The notes under the pieces are model-generated. The model made no database searches and was not told the DNA's origin. It saw only the letters and a program-made list of their open reading frames with translations. A program made the translations under genes and the position numbers. From Laspinema sp. D2d (GTDB lineage: Bacteria > Cyanobacteriota > Cyanobacteriia > Cyanobacteriales > Laspinemataceae), in contig NZ_JAMXFC010000032.1 in NCBI RefSeq assembly GCF_025370755.1, positions 18,398 through 82,397 on the forward strand: a stretch of 64,000 nucleotides of DNA, in the 5' to 3' direction. Positions 28,033 through 37,740 of the stretch are shown here, one piece after another; the stretch's first letter is position 1; each line of letters begins with the position of its first letter.

Positions 28033-29574
28033 ATGTTTGTGTCTTCTCTTAGACAGGCAATCAATCCCCAACCCATCACCACCACGGCGGATACCACTGT
28101 AGAAGCCGTAATCGCCCTAATGAGTCGGGCCAGAACCAGTGGTGTCCTTATCCTAGACCCTCAGCGAGGAAACGGGACTCAACAGGATCAGTTAATCGGG
28201 ATTTTTACAGAACGGGATGTGGTCAGAATGATTGCAGCCTCTCAAGACATTAAAGGGGTGGCGATCGGCGAAGTCATGACCAAAAAAGTCCTCACCCTAA
28301 CCGAATCCTTAACCGACGATCAAGATATCGTCACCGTCCTGACCCTATTTCGTCAACATCGCATTCGTCATCTTCCCGTATTTGATGCCAATGGAACCCT
28401 CCTCGGTATCCTCACCCAACAGGGGATCCGTACCGTCCTCAAACCCATTGATTTCATGCGTCTGCGGCGAGTTGATGAAGTGATGACCACTCGGGTGATT
28501 CATGCCCCAGTCTCCACCACAGTCCTCAATATTGCCAAACTGATGGCAATCTATAACGTGAGTTGCGTTGTGATCGCTCAAGTTCATCACCAGAGTTTAA
28601 CGCCCCTCGATTCAACTTGGGGGGTTTGGTCCGCAGATAGCTGTCAAATCAAACCCGTCCGGCCAATGGGGATCATCACCGAACGGGATATGTTACAGTT
28701 TTGCAATCTTGAACTGGACCTAGAGCGGCTCAAAGCCTCCACGGTGATGAGTGCACCGTTATTTCCCATTGCACCGGATGCCTCCTTGTGGGAAGCCCAT
28801 CAGCAGATGCAACGGCGGCGGGTTCATCGCTTAGTCGTGGTGGGGAATGAGGGGGAACTCGGGGGAATTATCACCCAAACCAGTTTGTTGCAAGCCTTAG
28901 ACCCGATGGAAATGTATGCCGAGATTGAGGTCTTGCAGGAATTATTGCAACAATCGGAATCAGAACGAGAAGCCCTACTCAAGCAACTGATCGCTCGGAA
29001 TAAATTACTGGAATCCCTGGCCCTCACCGATGAATTGACCGGGTTACCTAACCGCAGGGCGATGGAACAGGCCCTACCTCAGATGCTGCCCCATTCTGCG
29101 GCTCAGGAGAAGTCTGTTTATAGTGACTATATCTGCTTGTTTGCGATTGATGTGGATTTTTTTAAACGGGTGAATGATACTTATGGTCATCCCACCGGCG
29201 ATGGCGTGCTTAAAGAAATTGCGGGGCGGTTGCAAAGACAGGCCCGAGCGAATAGTTGGTTTTATCGCTATGGGGGGGAGGAGTTTATTTGTCTCACCGT
29301 GGGGATTGGACCGGAAACCGCCTGGGAATATGGGGAAGACTTGCGAGAGGCGATCGCCCAGGAACCGTTCATCACCGCTGAGGGGGTCGAAATTCCCTTG
29401 ACCATTAGCATTGGCGGGGCGATCGCCCCACTGTCGGGGATCACCGCTGAAGGGATCAAAATCGGACAAGACCCCCAGGCGTTATTGGCAGTTGCCGATC
29501 GCGCCTTATATCAAGCCAAACGAGAGGGCCGCAATCGGGTACAGTTCTGTCCCTATTCGGAAATTCACTGCTAA
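28033..29574 (+). CDS. CBS-domain diguanylate cyclase (GGDEF)
   Basis: A 513-residue cytoplasmic signalling protein. Four CBS motifs (two Bateman pairs) fill about residues 5-295, and these usually bind adenine nucleotides. A coiled-coil linker (about 297-330, LQELLQQSESEREALLKQL) leads to a GGDEF domain beginning ALTDELTGLPNRRAMEQ. The active-site motif is GGEEF (residues 414-418), compatible with cyclic di-GMP synthesis from two GTP. The inhibitory RxxD site is degenerate (RANS), so product inhibition may be lost. It is inserted, in opposite orientation, between petJ and the psbV2-like gene. The energy state sensed by CBS may set cyclic di-GMP level; this is inference. Confidence 0.9.
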   Translation: MFVSSLRQAINPQPITTTADTTVEAVIALMSRARTSGVLILDPQRGNGTQQDQLIGIFTERDVVRMIAASQDIKGVAIGEVMTKKVLTLTESLTDDQDIVTVLTLFRQHRIRHLPVFDANGTLLGILTQQGIRTVLKPIDFMRLRRVDEVMTTRVIHAPVSTTVLNIAKLMAIYNVSCVVIAQVHHQSLTPLDSTWGVWSADSCQIKPVRPMGIITERDMLQFCNLELDLERLKASTVMSAPLFPIAPDASLWEAHQQMQRRRVHRLVVVGNEGELGGIITQTSLLQALDPMEMYAEIEVLQELLQQSESEREALLKQLIARNKLLESLALTDELTGLPNRRAMEQALPQMLPHSAAQEKSVYSDYICLFAIDVDFFKRVNDTYGHPTGDGVLKEIAGRLQRQARANSWFYRYGGEEFICLTVGIGPETAWEYGEDLREAIAQEPFITAEGVEIPLTISIGGAIAPLSGITAEGIKIGQDPQALLAVADRALYQAKREGRNRVQFCPYSEIHC

Positions 29575-29609
29575 TTCGACTCTAACCCTCTCGATGTCCG
29601 GTCTTGACT

Positions 29610-30110
29610 CTAACCTTTAAACTCTTCGGTTCCCCACCCTGGCGCTTTTTGAGCCGCCCGGAGAATAAAGGCGGCCATATTTTCCACCTGGTCCGTGGGT
29701 AGCCAAGTTTCCGGGACTTCTCGACACCAATAGATATCCTCGCTGCCGTCATAACTCATCGGCGATCGCATATAAGCAACCAACCCTTCGAGATTATTCC
29801 GGGGGGGTGTCGCGCCGCTGAGGTCCTCTAGGGACAGAGATACCGTCGGATAGGGCAAAGTCGCTCCACCCACATGACAGTTCAGGCAATGTTGTTTAAA
29901 TAACTCTTTGCCTTCATGCAAGCCTTCTGGGGAAAATAAGCGGGTGTCTCCCTGCTCATTGATTTCAATGGGCACCGGCTCGGTGACTTGCAAATAGCGG
30001 CGTAAATAGAGGTCAATCGAGTCGGCTTGTGCCGGTAATGTGAAAGTCATAAAACCCAGGCAGGTAAAGACGATCGCCACCACTGAGCGGATTAAAATTT
30101 TTGGCAACAT
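29610..30110 (-). CDS. psbV2: PsbV2-like c-type cytochrome
   Basis: A 166-residue precursor with a signal peptide (ending LPAQA) and the heme site CLNCHVGG. It is a paralogue of cytochrome c550: the segments SLSLEDLSGATPPRNNLEGLVAYMRSPMSYDGSEDI align with the neighbouring psbV. The C-terminal part differs (YWCREVPETWLPTDQVENMA), which changes the region of the second heme ligand, as in the PsbV2 group. An in-frame start at 30200 would put 30 non-conserved residues before the signal peptide, so I use ATG 30110. Its role relative to photosystem II is uncertain in the family. Confidence 0.85.
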   Translation of the reverse strand: MLPKILIRSVVAIVFTCLGFMTFTLPAQADSIDLYLRRYLQVTEPVPIEINEQGDTRLFSPEGLHEGKELFKQHCLNCHVGGATLPYPTVSLSLEDLSGATPPRNNLEGLVAYMRSPMSYDGSEDIYWCREVPETWLPTDQVENMAAFILRAAQKAPGWGTEEFKG

Positions 30111-30444
30111 TAGCACTTGACTTGGGGTGCAGTTTAATCGCGAATTCTGGCCCTGGATTGCCACCAGTGATGAGTCGGGAATCCAGAGGGGGATAAGCAC
30201 AGGAGGGGTTAGAAACTCTCACCCTGACTCCGGTGCCACGGACCACGGTTGGGTTCAAGGGTGAACCTAGAGCGTTTTGGGGTTTGGAGAAGCCCGTTGA
30301 GCCGATCGCCTCTCATAGGGGAGAGGGAGTCCCGATCGCTGACTTCCCCATCCCCAAAACGCCCGGTTGCACTTGAGTTGGTGCCGTTACAATATCCGTG
30401 AGGCCCGGTCGAGTCTGAATGCAGTCTGTAACCGATGGGGAGAT

Positions 30445-30936
30445 TTAGCGGTAGGCTTTACCGCCACCCCATTGTATGCCTTGGATTTTAGGCTGAATGA
30501 GGATGTGTCCGGCGATCGCGAACAGATCGTCCTCGGTCAGATTTCTCATTTCTGCGAAAATATCCGCACTCTTAATGCTGGGGTGTAATTCGGAAATGTC
30601 CGTCTCCCCGTCATAGCTTGTCGGATTTTTCATGTAATCGATTAACCCTTCAATCGTATCTCGGCGCGGAGTAGCAAAGGCCAAATCTTCTTGGCTCAAA
30701 CTCACGTTGAAGTCAGTTTTGGTCACCCCACCGGCATGGCATTTGGAGCAGGTATCGTTAAATACCCGTTTGCCTCGTTCAACTTGTTGCAGGCTCAAGA
30801 CGACGGTTTGTCCACTCTCGTTTAGTGGTACGGTGCGGATCCCGCGATCGAGTTCCACTGCCGTCGCATTCCCGACAAATATTTGAAAGGTGAAGAATAC
30901 AGTGGCTACAGCCAGCCAAATGCATCTTTTCAGCAT
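30445..30936 (-). CDS. psbV: Photosystem II cytochrome c550 PsbV
   Basis: A 163-residue precursor of the lumenal extrinsic subunit that stabilises the oxygen-evolving cluster of photosystem II. Signal peptide ends NATAVE. The heme site is CSKCHAGG. Conserved c550 sequence follows: TPRRDTIEGLIDYMKNPTSYDGE, and HPSIKSADIFAEMRNLTEDDL with the second axial His. An upstream extension of 15 codons is in frame, but ATG 30936 has GAGG upstream and matches the usual MLKR start. It is followed by the psbV2-like gene about 335 bases downstream in the same direction. Confidence 0.95.
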   Translation of the reverse strand: MLKRCIWLAVATVFFTFQIFVGNATAVELDRGIRTVPLNESGQTVVLSLQQVERGKRVFNDTCSKCHAGGVTKTDFNVSLSQEDLAFATPRRDTIEGLIDYMKNPTSYDGETDISELHPSIKSADIFAEMRNLTEDDLFAIAGHILIQPKIQGIQWGGGKAYR

Positions 30937-31226
30937 GGTTTTCCTCAAAAAAAAGCGGATATGGTATTGAACGCTAAACACAGCTCAGGCTTTGATTAGC
31001 TCGGTTGCTAACAGGTTCGGAACTCTTCCTGTATCCATCGATCGCTTCCAAAATGCCCCATCCGCGCTCGGGTCACGAGTTGACGAGTTAGCGCGTTTGT
31101 GCATAATTTAGGCTTGATGTCAAGGATATTAGTTCGCGATCGCCCGGTAAAACACCGAACTAGCCCGGGGTCCCGTCATTTGCCGCTAATCTGGGTTCGA
31201 GATGCGATCGCACGGTTCAAGCTCGC

Positions 31227-31505
31227 TCAGGGACATTCCGATCCAGAATTCTCCTGGGGATCGTCGTGAATCTTACTCAAAATTGCTTTGGCATCCTCCA
31301 ACGCCAGACGGGTTTGAGGACTTTTATAGGCAATCGAGAGCTCGTCGCACCACCGCAGGATCTCCTCAATCGGGAGATTATAGTCTTGAGCAATTTCCGA
31401 AATCGACAATTCGGCGAAACCCATAATTTTTGGCAGACAGGTCAACATTAAGCCATTTTCAATATCATTATCATGCCAGTAAGTGGCACTTTCTAAAAAT
31501 TGCAT
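31227..31505 (-). CDS. Small conserved-looking protein, possible helix-turn-helix
   Basis: A 92-residue protein I cannot assign to a named family. The centre (ELSISEIAQDYNLPIEEILRWCDELSI) has the spacing of a helix-turn-helix with a following helix, so nucleic-acid binding is possible. A TTG at 31583 would extend it, but the ATG at 31505 (MQFLESATYWHDNDIENGLM) is where well-ordered sequence begins. The C-terminus is polar. It is transcribed away from accD's downstream end and stands alone. Confidence 0.6.
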   Translation of the reverse strand: MQFLESATYWHDNDIENGLMLTCLPKIMGFAELSISEIAQDYNLPIEEILRWCDELSIAYKSPQTRLALEDAKAILSKIHDDPQENSGSECP

Positions 31506-31871
31506 TTTTGCTTCAAGGATGGAGGATGCACCAATCTCTGGAACACCCCCCACCTCAATGGGAATCTCTCGGGAATTTTTCAATTCTTCTTTCCCTCAAT
31601 CTCCCTACAATCTCTGACCAATCCCCTACAAATTAGGTATTTCTTACCTTTGACTTTTGCTAAAGTTTATGCTTATCCCGCAAAGTAACACAACAGACTG
31701 GACTACCAAAGTTTGACGAGAGTCTCAACCCGACAACCCCGGTAAAGTCTTCAAAAAACCCGACAAGATTGATATAGATTTCTTCCAAAATCCTAAAAAG
31801 CCCCCCTTAATAAGGGGGGTTGGGGGGATCCATCCCAATGTTTGTAGGAGGCTTAATGATGTACGCGAGAT
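31506..31871. other. Intergenic region upstream of the small protein, downstream of accD
   Basis: 366 bases with no gene. It holds copy D of the GC-rich repeat (31795-31840). The rest is AT-rich and unassigned. Confidence 0.5.
31795..31840 (-). terminator. Terminator of accD, copy D of the GC-rich repeat
   Basis: On the minus strand CCCCCCTTATTAAGGGGGG is followed by CTTTTTAGG, 32 bases past the accD stop. This is the most complete of the four copies and a good Rho-independent terminator. Confidence 0.75.
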
Positions 31872-32795
31872 CTAATCGATCGCCGTGGTACTCAAATGCA
31901 TCGCATCCGGTAATGGAATCCGATGAGACAAAGGAGACTGAGGCTGATGCAAACAAATCAACTGAGCCAAAGTCTTCTTAATCTGAGTCCGAGGAACGAT
32001 CGCATCCACAAACCCATGTTGCAGCAGGTCCTCCGCCGACTGAAAATCCTCCGGCAACTTCTCTCGCAGGGTTTGCTCAATCACCCGGCGTCCAGCAAAC
32101 CCAATAGTAGCTTTAGGTTCAGCAATAATAATATCCCCCAACATCGCAAAGGATGCCGTCACGCCCCCAGTAGTGGGATGGGTCAAGATGGGAATATAGA
32201 GCAACTTGTTCTCTCGATGCCGTTCCAGGGCCCCAGAGATTTTCGCCATTTGCATCAGCGACAACATTCCTTCTTGCATCCGTGCCCCCCCAGAAGCACA
32301 GACAATAATCAGGGGTAACCGTTCTCGGGTGGCTCGTTCAATCAGGCGGGTGAGTTTTTCCCCCACCACGGACCCCATACTGCCCCCCATAAATTTGAAT
32401 TCCATCACCCCCAGGGCCACGGGTAAACCATCTAGCTTGCCGAGTCCAGTTTTCACCGCATCTAAACAGCCGGTTTTGTCTTGATATTCCCGGAGGCGAT
32501 CGCTGTAAGATTTGCGATCGCGGAACTTGAGGGCATCCACCGCTTGCAGATTCTCATCGAGGGGCATCCAAGTCGTGCCATCAATGAGTTGGTTAATCCG
32601 TTCTGATCCATCCACCCTCAGATGATGCCCGCATTCGAGACAAACCATCTGATTCGCTCTGAGGTCCTTGGTGTAGGTCAAAACCCCACATTCAGGACAT
32701 TTCGTCCATAGCCCATCGGCTATCTCTCGCTCTTGCCGCTCTTGGCTCATGGGGCCTGACTTGCGGCGATTTGCAAACCAATCAAATAGAGACAT
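31872..32795 (-). CDS. accD: Acetyl-CoA carboxylase carboxyltransferase subunit beta
   Basis: The beta half of the carboxyltransferase that moves the carboxyl group from biotin to acetyl-CoA, the first committed step of fatty-acid synthesis. The 307-residue product has the N-terminal four-Cys zinc finger (CPECG and CLECGHH, about residues 34-57). It also has the crotonase-fold signature blocks [11 protein letters not shown] and [14 protein letters not shown]. Length is usual and the start ATG fits (MSLFDWF). It ends with a clear terminator. Confidence 0.95.
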   Translation of the reverse strand: MSLFDWFANRRKSGPMSQERQEREIADGLWTKCPECGVLTYTKDLRANQMVCLECGHHLRVDGSERINQLIDGTTWMPLDENLQAVDALKFRDRKSYSDRLREYQDKTGCLDAVKTGLGKLDGLPVALGVMEFKFMGGSMGSVVGEKLTRLIERATRERLPLIIVCASGGARMQEGMLSLMQMAKISGALERHRENKLLYIPILTHPTTGGVTASFAMLGDIIIAEPKATIGFAGRRVIEQTLREKLPEDFQSAEDLLQHGFVDAIVPRTQIKKTLAQLICLHQPQSPLSHRIPLPDAMHLSTTAID

Positions 32796-32934
32796 GAAAA
32801 CGCTTAATCCCTTCTGTTTGTTACCGATTCAACTTCCCGGCTTTTGATCTAAACAAGCCGATACCGAATCCGATCGCTGGCGATCTTCGGTGCGATCGCT
32901 TCCTCTGCTGACGTTTCTCCACAAGCTCTTTTGT

Positions 32935-33159
32935 TCAGAGTTCGCACCCAGGCTCCTCTTCTTCGGGAGGACTGAGTAATAACAACGCCGTCCACCGATC
33001 TTCTGGACGCACTTGCAAAGCCGTTGGACTCCCGGTTCCCAAATATGAAAGAATTCCTAAATCAATAATCCGAGTGGGAATCTCATGGGCCTCCAGCACC
33101 TGTTGCATGAATTCAGCTTCCCAGCGATGGCTGGTGGTTTTCACTGTGATCCAGGTCAC
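32935..33159 (-). CDS. DUF2007-like small protein
   Basis: A 74-residue protein starting with GTG. The sequence (ITVKTTSHRWEAEFMQQVLEAHEIPTRI) resembles the DUF2007 group, small proteins with a ferredoxin-like fold proposed to act in signalling. The acidic end PPEEEEPGCEL is probably disordered. It stands 140 bases upstream of accD in the same direction. Confidence 0.6.
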   Translation of the reverse strand: MTWITVKTTSHRWEAEFMQQVLEAHEIPTRIIDLGILSYLGTGSPTALQVRPEDRWTALLLLSPPEEEEPGCEL

Positions 33160-33423
33160 AATAAACTGATCTTACCTAAGATTGTTTCCCGTTTCCTTCT
33201 GAGGTCAGGCCCCAGAACCCCAATTTTAACGCGATTTCGCTTTTTAATTTTCCTATAAATTGGTCGAACTGGCATGAGAATCTCCCTCCCCGGCTTATCA
33301 GTTGACTGAATCCGCTTCCACAAATTCAATTCTCAGCAAGCGGATGGAACCACAATGCCTACAATAGGATTGAAGAATCAGGCAATCATCAAACTCTGTT
33401 AGCAATCTTAGACCGAAACCCCC

Positions 33424-33945
33424 ATGCCCAGAACACAACGCAACGATAACTTCATCGACAAAACCTTTACTGTGGTAGCGGACATCATTTTAAAGATCCT
33501 ACCCACGAATCAACAAGCGAAGGAAGCCTTTGCTTACTACCGCGACGGAATGTCGGCACAAGCTGATGGGGAATATGCTGAAGCGTTAGAAAACTATAAC
33601 GAAGCTCTCAGTCTGGAAGATGACCCCTACGATCGCAGTTATATTCTCTACAATATTGGCTTGATTCACACCAGCAATGGCGATCGGGACAAAGCCCTGG
33701 AATTTTATCATCAAGCCCTGGAACTCAATCCTCGGATGCCCCAAGCTCTTAATAATATCGCGGTGATTTTTCATTACCAAGGGGATCAAGCCAAGGATGC
33801 CGGAGACACGGAAGGAGCCGAGGAGTTATACGATCGCGCCGCAGACTACTGGAAACAAGCGATCCGTCAGGCTCCCAATAACTACATTGAGGCCCAAAAT
33901 TGGCTCAAAACCACTGGACGTTCCACGATGGATGTGTTTTTCTAG
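33424..33945 (+). CDS. ycf3: Photosystem I assembly protein Ycf3
   Basis: A 173-residue thylakoid-associated chaperone needed to assemble the photosystem I core. It is built from three TPR units: [20 protein letters not shown] near residue 37, [19 protein letters not shown] near residue 73, and [14 protein letters not shown] near residue 107. It begins [20 protein letters not shown], the typical Ycf3 start. Length matches the family. Confidence 0.95.
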   Translation: MPRTQRNDNFIDKTFTVVADIILKILPTNQQAKEAFAYYRDGMSAQADGEYAEALENYNEALSLEDDPYDRSYILYNIGLIHTSNGDRDKALEFYHQALELNPRMPQALNNIAVIFHYQGDQAKDAGDTEGAEELYDRAADYWKQAIRQAPNNYIEAQNWLKTTGRSTMDVFF

Positions 33946-34061
33946 TCTCTGGGTTCTCTTAGCCTAAACCTTTTGCGGCGATCTCTCCGGTTTGATGCAG
34001 TTTTTCTTTCAAACAAAGGGCGATCGCCTTCCACCCTGACCCTCACCCTCCCAATTTACCC

Positions 34062-34343
34062 ATGATTGACCGAGAACAAATTCGCAAAGTCGCCCATTTA
34101 GCTCGTCTCGAACTCACCGAAGCCGAAGAGGAACAATTCACCACCCAAGTGGGCAGTATTTTAGAGTATTTCGAGCAGTTGAGTGAACTCGATACCGAGA
34201 ATATCAAACCCACCACCCGGGCGATCGATGTCAGTAACGTCACCCGTCCCGATGAACTCCAACCCTTTACAGACCTTCAATCCATTATGGACGCCGCCCC
34301 TGATGTAGAAGGGGACTTTTTCAAAGTGCCTAAAATTTTGTAG
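34062..34343 (+). CDS. gatC: Asp/Glu-tRNA amidotransferase subunit C
   Basis: The small subunit of the GatCAB amidotransferase, which converts misacylated Glu-tRNA(Gln) to Gln-tRNA(Gln); it stabilises GatA and bridges to GatB. The 93-residue product has the family start (MIDREQIRKVAHLARLEL) and the end segment DAAPDVEGDFFKVPKIL. gatA and gatB are not adjacent, as is common in cyanobacteria. Confidence 0.95.
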   Translation: MIDREQIRKVAHLARLELTEAEEEQFTTQVGSILEYFEQLSELDTENIKPTTRAIDVSNVTRPDELQPFTDLQSIMDAAPDVEGDFFKVPKIL

Positions 34344-34383
34344 GCAAATTCATCCCCTCTTCCTATGAAAAACCCCAATTTCT

Positions 34384-34410
34384 AATAGCCTGCTCACGCG
34401 GGCTATTTTC
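34384..34410 (+). terminator. Rho-independent terminator of gatC
   Basis: AATAGCCTGC pairs with GCGGGCTATT (one G-U pair) around a 4-base loop and is followed by TTTC, 40 bases past the gatC stop. Confidence 0.8.
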
Positions 34411-34513
34411 TTGGAAACGATGGGTGACACTCCACTAAATCTTTATACTTCATGAACCCATCGCACCCCTATAATTCATATCAAAACCTCAGAACCTCCA
34501 CCCCATTTCAACC

Positions 34514-35644
34514 ATGAGTACCTACCAATATTATGAATTCCAAGCCTTAGACCGTCCCTTGACTGAGAAAGAACAAGACTATATCCGTACCCTATCCAGT
34601 CGGGTTAAACTCAATCGAACACAAGCCATATTTGTTTACAGTTATAGTGACTTTCCTGGCAATGCCGAACAGGTTTTAGAAAAATATTTTGATATCATGC
34701 TTTATACGGCGAATTGGGGGAGTCGCCAACTGATGTTTCGCTTACCGAAATCTTTGATTAACCTGGCTGATTTAGAACCCTATCAAGTCCCCGAGGGGAT
34801 TGAGATTTCTACAACTGAACAGTGGGTTCTGATCAATATCAACATTAACGATGAAGATTTGAATGGTTGGTGGATTGAGGGAGAAGGATGGCTCCCTAGA
34901 ATGTTATCCTTGCGCGATGATTTATTACAAGGGGATTACCGAGTTTTGTACTTAGGGTGGTTAAAAGCTGCCCAACTCTGTTATGACTTTGACCCAGATA
35001 CTTGCATAGAACCGCCTATCCCGGCCAACTTAAACAAGCTTTCCAAACCGTTACAAGCATTTGTAGAGTTTATTGAACTCGATCCAGATTTAATTGAGGC
35101 AGCAGCGAACTTGAGTCCCCAAGCTGAAACCAAATCAGACTCGATTAAAGAACTACAGAAAATAATTCATCAGCTTTCTGAAGAGGAACGCAACGACTTT
35201 TTAGCGCGCTTGTTACAAGGAGAACTGAATCTGAACCTAACACTGAGCCAGCGTTTACAATCTTTCTCCAAAAAGCCCACTCTTCAAACTTTGTCGAACT
35301 CACCAGGTCGTTCTTTATCTGAACTTCTCACCCTCGCGGTCCAATTAAACACACTCCGAAAACAGAAAGAAAAACAGGCTGCAAAACAGGAAAAAATTAA
35401 AAAGATTCAGGAACTAGCGCCTCGGGAATCGGAGATTTGGGAACAGGTCTTTCATGAAATTGGAACCAAGCACGTTAAAGCTTACGATCGCGCCATTGTT
35501 CATCTACTCAATTTACAGGATATCGCCGAATATCAAGGCAAATTGCCGGAGTTTAAAGCCCGAGTCCGCCAGATTCAGGAAGACTATAAAAACCTTCGCG
35601 GAGTGATGTCCCGATTGCGAGAGTTTAAACTCTGGCAAGATTAA
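34514..35644 (+). CDS. Conserved-type hypothetical protein, 376 residues
   Basis: Soluble, with no signal peptide or membrane span. The N-terminal third begins YQYYEFQALDRPLTEKEQDYIR and contains a Trp/Tyr-rich segment (MLYTANWGSRQLMFRLP). The C-terminal third (about 270-376) is helical and charged (LRKQKEKQAAKQEKIKKIQEL). I have seen this arrangement in uncharacterised bacterial proteins, sometimes beside SWIM zinc-finger genes, but there is no such neighbour here. Function unknown. Confidence 0.7.
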   Translation: MSTYQYYEFQALDRPLTEKEQDYIRTLSSRVKLNRTQAIFVYSYSDFPGNAEQVLEKYFDIMLYTANWGSRQLMFRLPKSLINLADLEPYQVPEGIEISTTEQWVLINININDEDLNGWWIEGEGWLPRMLSLRDDLLQGDYRVLYLGWLKAAQLCYDFDPDTCIEPPIPANLNKLSKPLQAFVEFIELDPDLIEAAANLSPQAETKSDSIKELQKIIHQLSEEERNDFLARLLQGELNLNLTLSQRLQSFSKKPTLQTLSNSPGRSLSELLTLAVQLNTLRKQKEKQAAKQEKIKKIQELAPRESEIWEQVFHEIGTKHVKAYDRAIVHLLNLQDIAEYQGKLPEFKARVRQIQEDYKNLRGVMSRLREFKLWQD

Positions 35645-35697
35645 ATCGAAACCCAGTTTGAGGGGAGTTGAGAGTTTTTAAATACCAACTTCGGCGC

Positions 35698-36522
35698 TTA
35701 CTGCAAGGGAAAAAACAGGTCAAGATAAGCAGATAAAAGGGTCTCTCCCCACAAGGCGGCGATCGCTGCACCGACAGCCAGAAAGGGTCCAAATGGCATG
35801 GGTTTACTGCGTTCCAGCCACCCCAAGGCGACTGCACCCCCGCCGATAAAGGCACCGGCAGCACAAGCAATAAAACCGCCTAAAAGCATCAATTTCCACC
35901 CTAGCCAAGCCCCCATCATGGCGGCGAGTTTGGCATCCCCGGCCCCCATTGCGGTTTTTCCAAAGGCGAGGGACCCGAGAAAGGAAATGCTATCCAACAC
36001 CCAAATCCCAATCACTGCACCGATTATCCCGACCATTAATTGATGGGGAATTCCTTGGACATTAGAGGCGATCGCCCAACCTGTCCCCATCTGAAACCCT
36101 AATCCCACCACCAATCCCGACTGGGTAAGCTTGTTCGGCAGGGTCATGGTATCTAAATCAATAATTGAGAGGGCCAATAACCAGCTAAAAAAGACCCAAT
36201 ACCCGATCATTTGCATCGGGTTTTCCCAGGTGAACAATGCCACCACCATGAAGATGACGGCAGTTAAGGCTTCAATGATGGGATATCGGACCGAAATCGG
36301 ACTTTTGCAGTGAGCGCAGCGACCCCGCAACCGTAACCACCCAAAGACTGGCACGTTCTCGGTTTTACCCAGTTTATGCAAGCAATGGGGACAGCGTGAA
36401 GGGGGCCACAGTAAGGATAAACCCGCAGGAATCCGGTACGCTACTACGTTGATAAAGCTGCCGATGGAAGCACCCAAGGTTAAGGCGACTGCAACCGCCG
36501 CGATCGCAACAATCACATCCAT
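35698..36522 (-). CDS. pilD: Prepilin peptidase / N-methyltransferase (type IV leader peptidase)
   Basis: A 274-residue membrane aspartyl protease that cleaves the leader of type IV pilins and methylates the new N-terminus. The N-terminal methyltransferase part has the paired zinc-binding CPHC and CAHC motifs (about residues 44-73). The two catalytic aspartates are in IDLDTMTLPNKLT and GAGDAKLAAMMGAWLG, both conserved. Six to eight membrane spans. Pilin genes are not adjacent. Confidence 0.92.
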   Translation of the reverse strand: MDVIVAIAAVAVALTLGASIGSFINVVAYRIPAGLSLLWPPSRCPHCLHKLGKTENVPVFGWLRLRGRCAHCKSPISVRYPIIEALTAVIFMVVALFTWENPMQMIGYWVFFSWLLALSIIDLDTMTLPNKLTQSGLVVGLGFQMGTGWAIASNVQGIPHQLMVGIIGAVIGIWVLDSISFLGSLAFGKTAMGAGDAKLAAMMGAWLGWKLMLLGGFIACAAGAFIGGGAVALGWLERSKPMPFGPFLAVGAAIAALWGETLLSAYLDLFFPLQ

Positions 36523-36699
36523 GATGACCCGATTTTAAACAGTTGACTTGAGCCGTGAGACTTTTAAAAAATGATGCAATAGTTGTTTTTTTATTCAAAT
36601 TTTTTAGAGAATTATTTCTGATTAACAATAGGTAATCATCAAAACTCAATAAAAAGTCCGAACCTTATCTTGTCCGGTGATCATCATAGCCCATTTCCT

Positions 36700-36954
36700 T
36701 TAATAGAGTCCGGCTTCAAGCTGATCGAAGGGCACAAAACATTCCGTCAGCAATAAAGCAGGCTTTTGGGTAAAAATGAGCTGACCGCGATAAGTAGAGC
36801 GATCGATCGCCACCCCAAGAGGACGCTGAATCCCATCGGGATGAACCTCCTTGTACGCTCGATAAAGCAACCTTGCCGCTTTGAGCAAAGTTGGGTCAAG
36901 CAACTGCGGGGAGGCGATCGGGGTATCTTCTTGGAGTTGTGGTGCAGCGTACAT
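36700..36954 (-). CDS. Small hypothetical protein
   Basis: An 84-residue protein with no recognised motif. Sequence features: a helical segment (LLDPTLLKAARLLYRAYKEVHP) and a C-terminal strand-rich part. Codon use and the clean ATG favour a real gene. Function unknown; it stands alone. Confidence 0.55.
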   Translation of the reverse strand: MYAAPQLQEDTPIASPQLLDPTLLKAARLLYRAYKEVHPDGIQRPLGVAIDRSTYRGQLIFTQKPALLLTECFVPFDQLEAGLY

Positions 36955-37257
36955 GAGCGAGCAACCTTAAATCGTAAAGTTTAAATGGATACAGGAAAAA
37001 GTTTGGTGCTGGTCATGGTTTGATTGTAGTCTACCTATTCTTAAACTGTGGCGATCGGGCTGACAAAAATATCTATCTCTGGAATGAAAATCATCAAACC
37101 TGAGATCCTTATGTCCCCCTTAATGGAGGGTTTCACCCCTCACTTAAACAGCCACTGCGCCGCGTCCAACTCAGCCAAGCTGTGGGTTAATTAATTACGG
37201 TATTAGAGAATAAACAACACAGTCCCAACAATTAGCTCATTCATTTAGCGGCACAAT
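36955..37257. other. Intergenic region
   Basis: 303 bases between the small hypothetical gene and the end of the three-gene cassette. No gene, clear terminator or repeat seen. Confidence 0.45.
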
Positions 37258-37740
37258 TTAAAGGATAAATTTTTTCAGGATAACTGCAACCTGACCATAT
37301 TTTTCTCCCACCAATCCATCTAATTCGTGATGTTCTATGTCTTCGTTTGCTCCGAGTTTACTGGTCCATTTCCCCGAATCTAATTGTCGGGCAGCATGAG
37401 TAGGTCTTCTATTTGAGTCGGCATAGAGTGCTACTTTTTGAAACCCCACCTCTAAAGAACCCGTTTCACAAACCTGATATCCAAAAGATTCAAAAACCTG
37501 AATAAATGCTTCTAAACTTTCTTCTCTTTTAACATTGGGCGGCCAATACTGTTGCTCCATTTCATCGGGCCACCACCAGTTAGAGTTATCTTCTAACGCC
37601 CAAGCAATACAATTATAATCCGCTGTATCCTGGCTGGTTAGTCTATATCGAGTCGGTAATAAATTGGGATAATCCGCTTCAATCCACCCTCTAACTTGTG
37701 TTCTCCAGGCTGAATTACCGATTGGTTCATTCTCTACCAT
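37258..37740 (-). CDS. DUF7689-like protein, third gene of an unknown cassette
   Basis: A 160-residue protein with a Cys-His arrangement of a possible papain-like fold: YNCIAWALEDNSNWWWP (candidate nucleophile Cys) and later THAARQLDSGKWTSKLG (candidate His), then EHHELDGLVGEKYGQV. Similarity to the DUF7689 group is my reading of these blocks. The start at 37740 overlaps the stop of the upstream gene by 7 bases, a translational-coupling arrangement; a longer frame reaches 37773. Last of three co-directional, AT-rich genes. Confidence 0.65.
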   Translation of the reverse strand: MVENEPIGNSAWRTQVRGWIEADYPNLLPTRYRLTSQDTADYNCIAWALEDNSNWWWPDEMEQQYWPPNVKREESLEAFIQVFESFGYQVCETGSLEVGFQKVALYADSNRRPTHAARQLDSGKWTSKLGANEDIEHHELDGLVGEKYGQVAVILKKFIL

